DNA from: JAUXFS01 sp963772635 | GTDB lineage: Bacteria > Pseudomonadota > Alphaproteobacteria > Rhodospirillales > Defluviicoccaceae | Direction of reading: 5' to 3' | Length of the DNA: 64,000 nt | Assembly: GCA_963772635.1 (NCBI GenBank) | Contig: CAVYYK010000052.1 | Location: 1-64,000, forward strand | Shown: positions 39,145-48,468 of the stretch, piece after piece | Position numbering within the stretch: position 1 is the first letter of the stretch | Layout: every line of letters begins with the position of its first letter | The notes under the pieces: model-generated | Told to the model about the DNA's origin: nothing | The model's input: only the letters and a program-made list of their open reading frames with translations | Database searches by the model: none | Position numbers and translations under genes: made by a program

Positions 39145-39221
39145 GCACCGCCCTTGCCGGGGACGCGGTTTCGCCTATACTCCGCCGCCGATCGATGAGG
39201 GGCAAGAAGAGGGGCGATTCC

Positions 39222-40430
<1,209 letters not shown>

Positions 40431-40453
40431 GAGCACTCGGGTTTCGGGCGGCG

Positions 40454-40792
40454 TTACTCTTCGTCGTCGCGGGGGTGGTGGAGCAGGGCGAGGACTTCTT
40501 CCGGGGTCAACTCGACATGGGTGTCGCCCTGCAAGACGACGCCGTCGCGCCGGTCCTCGGTCTTGCGACGGTCGCCTCCGCCGGTGTCCGGCTCCCGGCG
40601 CCGTTCGGCGCGGCCCCGGCGATCGGCGAACGAGCGGAAGGCATAGGGCTTTGGCCCGTTTGCGGCATCGGTCTTGGCGGAAGGATTGCCCCGGCGGTCC
40701 GGTTCGCACCGGCGATTCGGGTTACGGCGGCGTTCGCCGGGCGCCCGGCGGTCCCAGCCGGTCCGGCGTTCGATCGGCCCTCCATCATCCAT
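40454..40792 (-). CDS. Arg-rich hypothetical protein
   Basis: This 112-residue, very basic, low-complexity protein has repeated ERR/DRR motifs (IERRTGWDRRAPGERRR, then FADRRGRAERR). Its C-terminus is more ordered (HVELTPEEVLALLHHPRDD). It could be a disordered nucleic-acid-binding protein or an artefact of composition. The Asp-Arg-Arg periodicity and the ordered tail argue mildly for a real gene. No strong ribosome site is seen. It is convergent with argG, 24 bp away. Confidence 0.4.
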   Translation of the reverse strand: MDDGGPIERRTGWDRRAPGERRRNPNRRCEPDRRGNPSAKTDAANGPKPYAFRSFADRRGRAERRREPDTGGGDRRKTEDRRDGVVLQGDTHVELTPEEVLALLHHPRDDEE

Positions 40793-40963
40793 CGGCCCGC
40801 CTCCTCGGCTCGATTGCGGACGTCATGGCGGCGGGCAACGGCCCCGGCACCCGCGATCGGGGCCACCGGGGCCGCGCCAAGCCGCCACGAACCAAGGGCA
40901 CAGTGTATGCCTATGGTTGTGGAGATGCCAGTATTAAATTTTCAGGTTGTGGAGGAACGTTGC

Positions 40964-40984
40964 ACCGGGACGGGCCCGGTTTTT
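40964..40984 (+). terminator. Orphan intrinsic terminator
   Basis: ACCGGG, a five-base loop and CCCGGT are followed by TTTTT, a textbook rho-independent terminator on the plus strand. No plus-strand protein gene ends nearby: argG stops more than 500 bp upstream and the gene between is on the other strand. It may end a short untranslated RNA starting around 40880-40910. Confidence 0.5.
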
Positions 40985-41010
40985 GCGGCCCGTCGCCGGT
41001 GCCTGATGCC

Positions 41011-41193
41011 CTAGAAGCTCCAGGGGTCCTGGGGGGCGAGGATCGGGGTGTCGATCACGTCGTTCCAGCTGCCATCGACCGGCCGCTGGATGCGCCCACG
41101 GCGCTCCACGGATCCGCGGGTCATGAACGAATCAGGCACTACCGGGTAAAAAACCGGCTCGACTGCGTTGGCTTCCATGCTATAGATAACCAT
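41011..41193 (-). CDS. Small hypothetical protein, 60 residues
   Basis: A strong ribosome site AAAGGAG lies eight bases before the ATG at 41193, which supports expression. The peptide (MVIYSMEANAVEPVFYPVVP...) has no membrane helix or known motif and ends in an aromatic tail, DPWSF. Composition is unlike the Arg/Gly-rich noise frames around it. No family is recognised. It lies downstream on the same strand as the 116-residue protein at 41565-41915, with a hairpin between them. Confidence 0.55.
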   Translation of the reverse strand: MVIYSMEANAVEPVFYPVVPDSFMTRGSVERRGRIQRPVDGSWNDVIDTPILAPQDPWSF

Positions 41194-41564
41194 AGCCTAT
41201 ACTCCTTTGGTGTTGACCGTCTCTAGGGAACCTGTTGACAACCCCTAGGACGTTCGATCAAAGGCCGGGGTGCTTCCAACACTCCGGCCTTTCAATCGCC
41301 ATCTGGCCACAACCACCGTCAAAGTCAAGTGACGATCAAGTGACCGTCGCTGCCGGGGTTCACCACGGCCCTTGCGGCCACGCCCAACTCTCCCGAAAAA
41401 ACCCAATCATTGCAGAGCGTTGACGAAATCGTGTGGCTCCGCCCTCCCCAACGAGGGAAAGCCGCGAAAAAGCCGGTTTGGCCCCTCCGGTGTGACCCGA
41501 ACGACACATTGTGCCGGCGCAGCAACCCCTGTTGCAACCGCTGCGTGTCCGATTCCGCCGACGG
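41194..41564. other. Intergenic region with a strong hairpin
   Basis: It contains an inverted repeat at 41260-41292: AAAGGCCGGGGTG and CACTCCGGCCTTT, 13 pairs with one G-T, separated by seven bases. Neither side has a long T tract, so it is a weak terminator candidate or an mRNA structure. The remainder has no gene. Confidence 0.5.
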
Positions 41565-41915
41565 CTACTGCAAATCCTCGGCGGCGCGGACCGCGGCCTC
41601 CGGCGGCGGCGTGGGCGCTCCGCCGGCTTCGTAGGTGATCGGCGGGCCGAGCTCGTCGAAGCTGAACAGCTTGAACGCCCGATCGCCGTTGTAGTCGAGC
41701 ACCCTGAGGTCGTCGCTCTGGCGCAGGTCGTTGGCAACCACCGAGAAGTGGGTGCCGTAGCGCTCCTTGGCGAGATCTAGCGGGATCTCGTGGGCGACGA
41801 ACTTGTCGATCCCCTTGGTCTCCAGCTTCTTGAGCAGCCCGACCTCGGTGACCTCGTCGTAGGAGGTGAGGATTACCAGCGGCCCTCCCCCGGTCATCAG
41901 CATGATCACTTTCAT
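41565..41915 (-). CDS. Stand-alone copy of the TPR-protein N-terminal domain
   Basis: This 116-residue protein (MKVIMLMTGGGPLVILTSY...) is about three-quarters identical, by eye, over 95 residues to the N-terminal domain of the 886-residue TPR protein at 17137. Conserved parts include TGGG-x-LVILTSY, EIPLDLA-x-ERYG-x-HFSVV and SDD-LRVLDYN-x-DRAF, ending FDELGPP. After the domain only a short Pro/Ala tail follows. GGGGGAG precedes the ATG at 41915. I know this family only as uncharacterised, so the function is unknown. The compact conserved core suggests a binding or regulatory domain that also exists alone. Confidence 0.8.
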   Translation of the reverse strand: MKVIMLMTGGGPLVILTSYDEVTEVGLLKKLETKGIDKFVAHEIPLDLAKERYGTHFSVVANDLRQSDDLRVLDYNGDRAFKLFSFDELGPPITYEAGGAPTPPPEAAVRAAEDLQ

Positions 41916-42107
41916 CTCGTTCACTCCCCCTCTTCGTTTCGGTGGTCGATATCCGAACTGTAATCCTCTCCCGCCGGCCAAGACAACACCGCCGAAGCTC
42001 GTGCTCGGAACGAGCGGCGCACCGTTTGAACTTGATACAACGGCGACGCCGGTTGCAGATTGCGGTCACGACAGCCGTGAACATCGTCGCCAGGTCAGGA
42101 TCCAACC

Positions 42108-42482
42108 ATGCAGACCCGGTACTTCTTCAACGTGAATAACCTCGAGGGCGGGATCGCGCGCGAGCTGGCACCCGGCATCACGACAACCGTTTTTCCCGGC
42201 GATCAGGCGATGATCTCCATCGTTCGTTTCAAACCCAACGTTCGGGGCACCCGTCATCACCATCCCGAAGAGCAATGGGGGTATTGTGTTTCCGGCTCCG
42301 GAACCCGTTTTCAAGGTGACACCGAAGTCGAGGTCGCACCGGGTGACTTTTGGCGCACGCCCGGGGATATGCCGCATACGATGGAGTCGGGAGAGAACGG
42401 GCTGGTTGTAATCGATGTTTTCGCGCCTCCCCGAAAGGCGTACGCAAAACCAGGAAGCGGTTTTGCCGCGGCTGAAGAATGA
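42108..42482 (+). CDS. Cupin-domain protein
   Basis: This 124-residue single cupin has the metal-binding motif intact: G-T-R-H-H-H-P-E-E-Q-W (His cluster and Glu) in motif 1 and P-G-D-x-W-R-T-P-G-D-M-P-H in motif 2. It therefore very likely binds a divalent metal. Small cupins of this type include dioxygenases and sugar-binding regulators; the substrate is unknown. It is near but convergent to the acuI-dddY operon. Some DMSP lyases (DddL, DddQ, DddW) are also cupins, but this protein lacks their characteristic extra Tyr pattern as far as I can see, so a link is only a possibility. Confidence 0.75.
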   Translation: MQTRYFFNVNNLEGGIARELAPGITTTVFPGDQAMISIVRFKPNVRGTRHHHPEEQWGYCVSGSGTRFQGDTEVEVAPGDFWRTPGDMPHTMESGENGLVVIDVFAPPRKAYAKPGSGFAAAEE

Positions 42483-42763
42483 CAGTCCAATGTCGGCAGC
42501 ACGCATTCGAACTCCCGAGGCATTTGGGAATGAGAAGGGATAGGATTGCGGGAAGCCAGCGGAAATGAGGCTCTTTGCTAGAACCGCTGGCTTGATGCCG
42601 CCCATCGGAGCGGCGGCTGTCCGGGGCTAACCGGGAATCCCCGAACGTTGGTCAGCTCTCAACCGGATCTTGTCGGCTCCACCTTCGGCTGCCGATCAGC
42701 TCGTCAAAGGGCGCGCCGGCGTCATCCTGCCGCGAAACGCGGGCGATGACGCCGGCCACGGAG

Positions 42764-43750
42764 TTACGCGTTGATGTCGACGACGGCGCGGCCTCGGATC
42801 CGCCCGGCGATGATGTCGTGGGCGACGCGTTCGGCATCGGCAAGCCCGACTGTCGAGGTGATCGCTTCGAGCTTGGTCAGAGGCAGGCACTCGCCGAGCC
42901 GTTTCCAAGCCTCCAGCCGCCGCGGCTTGGGACACATGACGGAATCGACGCCGGCCAGGGTCACGCCGCGAAGGATGAACGGCATCACCGTAGACGGCAA
43001 ATCCGCTCCCTGCGCCAGGCCACAGGCCGCCACCGTTCCGCCATACCTGGTCATCGCCAAGACGTTGGCGAGGGTGTTGCTGCCGACCGCATCGACGGCG
43101 CCGGCCCAGCGCTCCTTGCCCAACGGGCGCCCCTTTTCGCTCAGTTCCGCACGGGGGACGATGTCGGCGGCGCCGAGATCCTTGAGATAGGGTGCGTCGG
43201 CTTCGCGACCGGTCGCTGCCAGCACGCGGTATCCCAGCGTCGCCAGGATGGACACGGCGACGCTGCCGACGCCGCCGGTGGCGCCGGTCACCAGCACGTC
43301 TCCGCTCTGCGGCGTCACGCCATGATCCTGGAGCTTCATGACGCACAGCATCGCCGTGTAACCGGCGGTGCCGATGGTCATCGCCTGCGCCGGCGTGAAT
43401 GCCTTGGGCAGGGGCACCAGCCAGTCGCCGCGGACGCGCGCTTTTTCGGCGAGACCTCCCCAATGCGTCTCGCCGACGCCCCAACCGTTGAGGACCACCA
43501 TGTCGCCGGCCTTGAAGTCGGGATGTTCGCTGTCGGTGACCTTCCCGGCGAAATCGATCCCCGGGACCATCGGCCATCGCCGAACCACCGGGCCCTTGTT
43601 GGTCATCGCCAGCCCATCCTTGTAGTTGATGGTCGAGAAGTGCACGTCGACGGTAACGTCACCCTCCATCATCTCGGTCTCTTCCAGGTCGGTCAACGCG
43701 CAGGTGAAGGCGTCATCGTGCTTGTCGAGTTTCCAGCCTTTGAATGTCAT
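42764..43750 (-). CDS. acuI: Acryloyl-CoA reductase (AcuI/YhdH type)
   Basis: This 328-residue zinc-free MDR enzyme has the NADPH motif VTGATGGVGSVAV, an early N-Y-K-D-G-L-A motif, a P-M-V-P-G-I-D-F-A-G stretch and the GVGETHWGG region, all typical of the YhdH/AcuI branch. AcuI reduces toxic acryloyl-CoA to propionyl-CoA with NADPH. It lies 95 bp downstream of dddY on the same strand, the genetic pairing expected when acrylate is made from DMSP. The combination supports both calls. Length and ends are normal. Confidence 0.92.
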   Translation of the reverse strand: MTFKGWKLDKHDDAFTCALTDLEETEMMEGDVTVDVHFSTINYKDGLAMTNKGPVVRRWPMVPGIDFAGKVTDSEHPDFKAGDMVVLNGWGVGETHWGGLAEKARVRGDWLVPLPKAFTPAQAMTIGTAGYTAMLCVMKLQDHGVTPQSGDVLVTGATGGVGSVAVSILATLGYRVLAATGREADAPYLKDLGAADIVPRAELSEKGRPLGKERWAGAVDAVGSNTLANVLAMTRYGGTVAACGLAQGADLPSTVMPFILRGVTLAGVDSVMCPKPRRLEAWKRLGECLPLTKLEAITSTVGLADAERVAHDIIAGRIRGRAVVDINA

Positions 43751-43845
43751 GTCGTGATCTTTCGGTTCGGGGGTTCATGGGGTTGCTGTCGCGGGTGGCC
43801 GGGGCCGCGGCCGCGACCCCGGCAAGGGCGAAGAACCAGATCGAC

Positions 43846-45051
43846 TTAGGGCTTCCAGTCCTTGAGATCGCACACCGCCTCCGTCCACGGCATCATGTCG
43901 TTGACGTGTGGGCTGCCGTCGGCCGGCCGGCACAGCCGGGTCGACTGTTGGTTGTCGCGCGCGGTCGAGCGGGCCCACACCGTGACCAAGCCGGAGTTCT
44001 TGATCGTCGCGTTGCAACCTTCTTTCAGGTAAAACGCATGGATGGCGTTGCGCTCGAAATAGGTGAGCCATTCCTTGGTCGGGTCCTGGTCCTTGAACCA
44101 CTTTTTCGAGGCGTCGGAGGAACCGTCGACGGTGACGGCCCATCCGTCCTCGACGCGTTGCTGATGCAACTGATCGCTGTCCCAGTGCAGCACCATGTAC
44201 TTGTTCTGATTAATGCATTCGGGCGTGGTCAGGGTCATGTAGATTTCCTGGGGGTGGTGGTAGTGATAAGGATAGGACGAGTTGAAAAGCTGCGCGGTCA
44301 TGCCGATCTCGGCGCCGACCTTCTCGCCGTCGATTTCGTCGATCCTTAGATTGCCCCACGGACCCATGACCTCGGCGTAGAGGTACCCGCCGCGAAACCG
44401 CTCGTTGCGGGCTTCCTTGTTCTCCGCGTAAAACGGAATCCAGCCGACGGAACTCCACAAGGTCGGCAGGCCATTGATGCTGACGTCGCGCTTCCAGTGC
44501 GCTTTCGTGTCGGTTTTGGAAACGACGTCGACGAAGTTTTCGTTGAGTTCGAGCCCGGCCTTGCCGATCGGCCCGCCCATCTTCGCGAAGTAGTCGGTCA
44601 GCAGCGGTCGATCGAGCCAACGGGCGACCGCCGACATCTCCTGGAGCTTCTTGTTCGGGGTGTAGAGCTGGAAGGCGGTATAATTCTTCTGCGGATCGAA
44701 ACAGGCCTTGGCTTTTTCCGGTTCGGCGAGAACGGCCTGCAGATGTTTGGCCAGCAGCTCCATGTCGCGATACTTGAGGATACAGCGGGACTGCTTTTCG
44801 CCTGTCGCAGCGTCGAAGGTCTGGATGGTCGCCTCGGCCGAGTCTTTGCACGCTCCGGTGGGCGTCTTCAGCACATCGACATAGGCATCCAAGTACAACA
44901 GCGTTTCTTTCCAGAACTGATCGACAAGCACTTGCTCCTGGGCCGTGTAAGACGGATCAGGTACGTCGTCCTGGCACTTGAACGCTGCCGCCTGAACGCT
45001 CGTAGCGCACATTCCCATCAACAGGGCCGCACTCATGACAACTTTTTGCAT
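43846..45051 (-). CDS. dddY: Periplasmic DMSP lyase DddY
   Basis: This 401-residue protein with a signal peptide (residues 1-22) cleaves dimethylsulfoniopropionate to DMS and acrylate. The cupin-like active site is complete: Y260 and H263, H265, E269, Y271 in the stretch YPYHYHHPQEIY, plus H338 in YFERNAIHAF. These residues and even their numbers match those I recall for characterised DddY. Six or more Cys suggest disulfides, in keeping with export. GGAGGAGG precedes the ATG at 45051. acuI follows in the same operon, and a GntR-type regulator is divergent. DddY is known mainly from beta-, gamma-, delta- and epsilon-proteobacteria. Confidence 0.93.
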   Translation of the reverse strand: MQKVVMSAALLMGMCATSVQAAAFKCQDDVPDPSYTAQEQVLVDQFWKETLLYLDAYVDVLKTPTGACKDSAEATIQTFDAATGEKQSRCILKYRDMELLAKHLQAVLAEPEKAKACFDPQKNYTAFQLYTPNKKLQEMSAVARWLDRPLLTDYFAKMGGPIGKAGLELNENFVDVVSKTDTKAHWKRDVSINGLPTLWSSVGWIPFYAENKEARNERFRGGYLYAEVMGPWGNLRIDEIDGEKVGAEIGMTAQLFNSSYPYHYHHPQEIYMTLTTPECINQNKYMVLHWDSDQLHQQRVEDGWAVTVDGSSDASKKWFKDQDPTKEWLTYFERNAIHAFYLKEGCNATIKNSGLVTVWARSTARDNQQSTRLCRPADGSPHVNDMMPWTEAVCDLKDWKP

Positions 45052-45141
45052 CCTTCCTCCTCCTTCACGTGGTTCGGCGTTGGATCCGCTCTGCAGGTCG
45101 ATGAACCATCGTCCGGTTGCGATAGAAAGAAAATTTAACCT

Positions 45142-45156
45142 ATTTGTCAAACAAAT
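45142..45156. promoter_or_regulatory. Predicted GntR/FCD operator
   Basis: ATTTGTCAAACAAAT is a perfect inverted repeat (six-base arms, CAA centre) in the AT-rich gap between dddY and the divergent GntR gene. Its core TTGTCAAACAA fits the FadR-subfamily pattern TNGTNNNACNA. It lies about 90 bp upstream of dddY and about 185 bp upstream of the regulator, so it could control dddY-acuI. Confidence 0.6.
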
Positions 45157-45341
45157 TAATGAATATGCAAATATTAAAATTTTACTCGCTATGGCGGTGG
45201 AATTGGGCTATCAGTTCGGCAATCAGTGATGGGATGGTCCCCGGTTGGGACCCTCACGCCGTGGATCGATCGACAGAGGTGGAAAACCGTTTCGATTTGA
45301 CAGCCTCGAATGTAGGCCCATAGGACGTCGGCGCGAGACAG

Positions 45342-46086
45342 ATGACGATCAAATATGCACCGCTGGTGACCGACAGCCTCGCCAAGCAGATTGCCGAGAG
45401 CATTCGCGGCGCCATCGCCGATGGCAGCCTGAAGGCGGATGACAGGCTGCCGACCGAGGAAGAACTCGCCCGGCGATTCGAGGTTTCGCGCCCGACGATC
45501 CGGGAGGCGCTCAAGCGCCTCGCCGCTCAGAACCTGATCCGTTCTCGACGGGGGCCGGCCGGCGGCACCTTTGTCAATCGCCCGGACCGGGCGGAGGTCG
45601 GGTCGACGCTCGCGACCGCGCTGGCGCTTCTCGTTGGGCTCGGCGAGTTCGGCCTGCCGGACGTCCTCGAGGCGCGTGACGAGCTCGAAGTGGTCTGCGC
45701 GCGGCTCGCTGCCGAACGGCGCGAGGACGCGGAACTCGCGATCATGGCGAAGGAGATCGAAGTCCAGACCGATGCCGCCGTGAGCGACGAAGATTTCTGC
45801 GCCTCAGACGTCCGTTTCCACCGCGCCTTGGTCGAACTCGACACACAACCCGGTGATCCAGTTCGTCATGTTCGCGGTGATCGAGGCTCTCCAACCGATC
45901 GAGAACATGGTGGTGGTCCGCTTCCGGGACCGTCAGGCGATCGTCGCCCAACACCAGAGGCTTTTTCACGCAGTCAAGGCTCAGGATGCCGCCGCGGCGA
46001 TCGCGGCCATCAGCGAACAGATGACCTATCTGCGCGAGGCTTTCGCCGCTGCGCAGGAAAAGCGCCGTCAGCGCGAAGACGCTTAG
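45342..46086 (+). CDS. GntR-family regulator with FCD domain (one frameshift)
   Basis: The N-terminal winged helix (SLAKQIAESIRGAIADGSL, then LPTEEELARRFEVSRPTIREALKRL) is a classical FadR/GntR DNA-binding domain. The FCD ligand domain follows (LPDVLEARDELEVVCARLAAER, F-H-R-A-L-V-E). A +1 shift near 45845 is needed to reach NPVIQFVMFAVIEALQPIENM and the C-terminal QHQRLFHAVKAQDAAAA. The restored protein is about 247 residues. FCD domains bind organic acids. Its place divergent from dddY, with a matching operator between, suggests that it senses DMSP, acrylate or a product. Confidence 0.83.
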
Positions 46087-46329
46087 CGCACGTTCCTCTC
46101 GACCTGATCGCAAAATACTTATGATTCGGCTTGCGACCCGCCGAGTTCGGTCGACAGAAAGGCCGGCGGATGTGCCGAAGCCAACAACGCCTTACATCTC
46201 CTCTCCGCGGCGATGGATGCCTTGGTCCCGGTAGGGGTCGGTGCCGAAACGGTCGACGAAGCTACGGGCCTTAGCGGACAGGTGGCGGCTGCGCGGCCGA
46301 ATGGCTTGGCGCCGGCCGACGCGCGACGA

Positions 46330-46419
46330 CTTCACCGACTTTAGCGAGCGCAGATAGGCGACGAGCGCATCGAGATCGTCGGGGGTGATCCTGGCGTGCC
46401 AGTCGCACGGCATCGCCAC
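46330..46419 (-). pseudogene. Cytochrome c C-terminal fragment
   Basis: About 30 codons (W-H-A-R-I-T-P-D-D-L-D-A-L-V-A-Y-L-R-S-L-K-S-V-K) repeat the last part of the diheme cytochrome at 47442-48325. The DNA is nearly identical over about 90 bp. No heme motif remains. Together with the full gene it brackets the LysR gene, pointing to a past duplication. Confidence 0.75.
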
Positions 46420-46504
46420 CTCGCGGTCTACGGGCGCAATGTTTCTCTCACCGGCTGTAAAAACATGCTGCGCGCAACCTCATAATCGTGTAAGATGTGC
46501 ATGA

Positions 46505-47401
46505 ATGGACATCGATCGCCTGAGAATTCTTGTTGATGTCGCGCAGCTCGGGAGCTTTGCGGCGGCGGCACGATTGCGTGATCTCGATCCGTCGTCCGTG
46601 TCGCGGATGGTCGCACAGATGGAGCGGGAACTTGGCATTTGCGTCTTCCAAAGGACGACACGGCGATTGTCTTTGACCGAGGCCGGAAACGTCTTTCTGC
46701 GACGTGCCGAGGCCATCCTCGATGAGCTTGACCTCGCCCAGGAGGAGGCCGTCGGCCGCACTTCACAAGTTCGGGGCACGGTGCGGATCGCGACATCCGT
46801 CGCTTTTGGTCAGGTTTGCGTCGTCCCGCTTCTTTCGCGACTGAGGCAGGCGTTTCCGGAGTTGGCGGTCGAACTCCTGATCAACGATGCCGATGTCGAT
46901 CTCGTTCGCGATCGCATCGACCTCGCGATCCGTCTGGCGCCCGCGACCGAGGGGGAGGTGATCTGCGCGAAGTTGCGGGACACCCGGTACCGTGTTTGTG
47001 CCAGCCGTGACTACATCTCGACAGCCCCGTCCCTAAAACGGCCGAGCGATCTGAGCGATCACCAAGCGCTGCTCTTGACGCGCCCCGAGTCCGGATCGCG
47101 CTGGCTGTTCCGCGATCCAGCCGGTCAGGTCACCGGAGTTCCGGTTAGAGGGAAAATTTCCATTTCCAACGCACTGTCCCTTCGATCTGCGGCTGCAGAC
47201 GGACTCGGCCCGGCGCTCCTCGCGGACTGGCTCGTCGAGCGGGACATCGAAGACGGGCGCCTGATCGACGTATTTCCGGAATTCGATGTGACAGCCACAA
47301 CGTTCAAGACCGCGGCCTGGATGGTCTACCCTACGCGTGCCTTCCTGCCCGGAAAGGTCCGCGTGGTGATCGACTTCCTGCGAGAGCATCTCGGAAGGTA
47401 A
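46505..47401 (+). CDS. LysR-family transcriptional regulator
   Basis: This 298-residue protein has an N-terminal winged helix-turn-helix (MDIDRLRILVDVAQLGSFAAAA, then SSVSRMVAQMERELG, FQRTTRRLSLTEAG) and a LysR substrate-binding domain (VRGTVRIATSVAFG, RIDLAIRLAP). Length is typical. The start at 46505 matches the family. It is embedded between a cytochrome c fragment and a full cytochrome c gene that run on the other strand. The effector is unknown. Its closest targets by position are the cytochrome gene and possibly the dddY locus. Confidence 0.9.
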   Translation: MDIDRLRILVDVAQLGSFAAAARLRDLDPSSVSRMVAQMERELGICVFQRTTRRLSLTEAGNVFLRRAEAILDELDLAQEEAVGRTSQVRGTVRIATSVAFGQVCVVPLLSRLRQAFPELAVELLINDADVDLVRDRIDLAIRLAPATEGEVICAKLRDTRYRVCASRDYISTAPSLKRPSDLSDHQALLLTRPESGSRWLFRDPAGQVTGVPVRGKISISNALSLRSAAADGLGPALLADWLVERDIEDGRLIDVFPEFDVTATTFKTAAWMVYPTRAFLPGKVRVVIDFLREHLGR

Positions 47402-47441
47402 AGCCGAGGCGCACGCTCAAGGCGAGGGCGCCGCATGCCTA

Positions 47442-48325
47442 TCACTTCACCGATTTCAGCGAGCGCAGATAGGCGACGAGCGCATCGAGATCGTCCGGCG
47501 CCAACTTGGCGTACCAGTCGAACGGCATCGTTCGCGCGAGCCGGGTACCGTCGGGGCGAATGCCGGCGACAATCGCCTGCTTGATGTCCGCGTCGGTCCA
47601 TCCGCCGATCCCGTCGTCGGGATCGGAAGTGATGTTGCGGCTCACGGTCAGGGACCCCGGATGGGCGAAATCCGCCAAGGTGCGTCCGCCGGCATAGGCT
47701 CGATCCATGTCGAACGGCTTACCGTCCGCCGGGGGCGGTATGGCACAGCACGCAATGGCCGACGGGCCCCGCGAGATAGCCGCCGTAGGCAATCCGATCC
47801 GTCGGCGGCGGCGCTTCCGCATGGGTCACGGGAGGTCCGTAAGCCGGCGGCAAGCGGGATATCGTAGCGCGTTCTCGCCACGGCGTGGCGGATCGGCTTC
47901 ACGCTGCGCAGATAGGCGGCGATCGCCTGGGCGTCCCGGTCCGACAATTGGCGATAGACCGGGATCGGCATCGGCGGGCCGATGATCGTGCCGTCCGGCC
48001 GCTTGCCGTCACGCAGCGCGGTGACGATCTGCGCCTCGCTCCACGTGCCGATGCCGGTCTCCGGGTCGGGGGTGATGTTCGGGCCGACGACATGGCCGAT
48101 CCCCGGATCGTCGAATTCGAAGCCCCCGGACAGCGCCTCGCCGACGATCTCGCGCCCGCTCGAATCCTTCGGGGTGTGGCAGTTTCCGCAAGCGGCGATG
48201 GTGTTGACGAGATAGTCGCCGCGTTCGAGCAAGGTCTCGGCCGAGGCCATGGCCGTGACACCGGCGGCGACAACGGCCGCGCCGATCGCCGGCAAACCCG
48301 GCCGGATCAGGTTGCGAAGGCGCAT
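47442..48325 (-). CDS. Diheme cytochrome c (two frameshifts)
   Basis: This is an exported protein of about 293 residues with a signal peptide (ending AMASA). The first heme motif C-G-N-C-H is at residues 46-50, followed by NITPDPETGIGTWSEAQI with its axial Met region PPMPIPVYRQ. The second heme motif C-V-L-C-H and a second N-I-T-S-D-P-D-D-G-I-G-G-W lie in the C-terminal half. Two +1 shifts, near 47848 and near 47738, must be removed to join them; the middle frame reads PPAYGPPVTHAEAPPPTD and HCVLCHT. The repeated domains resemble cytochrome subunits of membrane alcohol or aldehyde dehydrogenases, here without a dehydrogenase. Confidence 0.82.
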
Positions 48326-48468
48326 GGTTCCCCAATTTCAGATCGGCTTGTCCTTGTCGCCGACATTCCCCGGATACCCCGTCATTCGGCGCGATTGTCG
48401 GTCACGTGGATCGCCGAAGCAACGAGTTTCAAGCCAAGAGCCGCCCGCCGCCGTCGTCTTCGCCCTCC

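Noticed and set aside
38559..39221. N-terminal extension of argG by over 200 codons
   Set aside because: The extension overlaps the DsbA-like gene in another frame, and the ATG at 39222 gives the standard ArgG start and length.
42108..42482. The cupin at 42108 as a second DMSP lyase (DddL/Q/W type)
   Set aside because: It has a metal-type cupin site but lacks other features I associate with those enzymes. Proximity to dddY alone is not enough.
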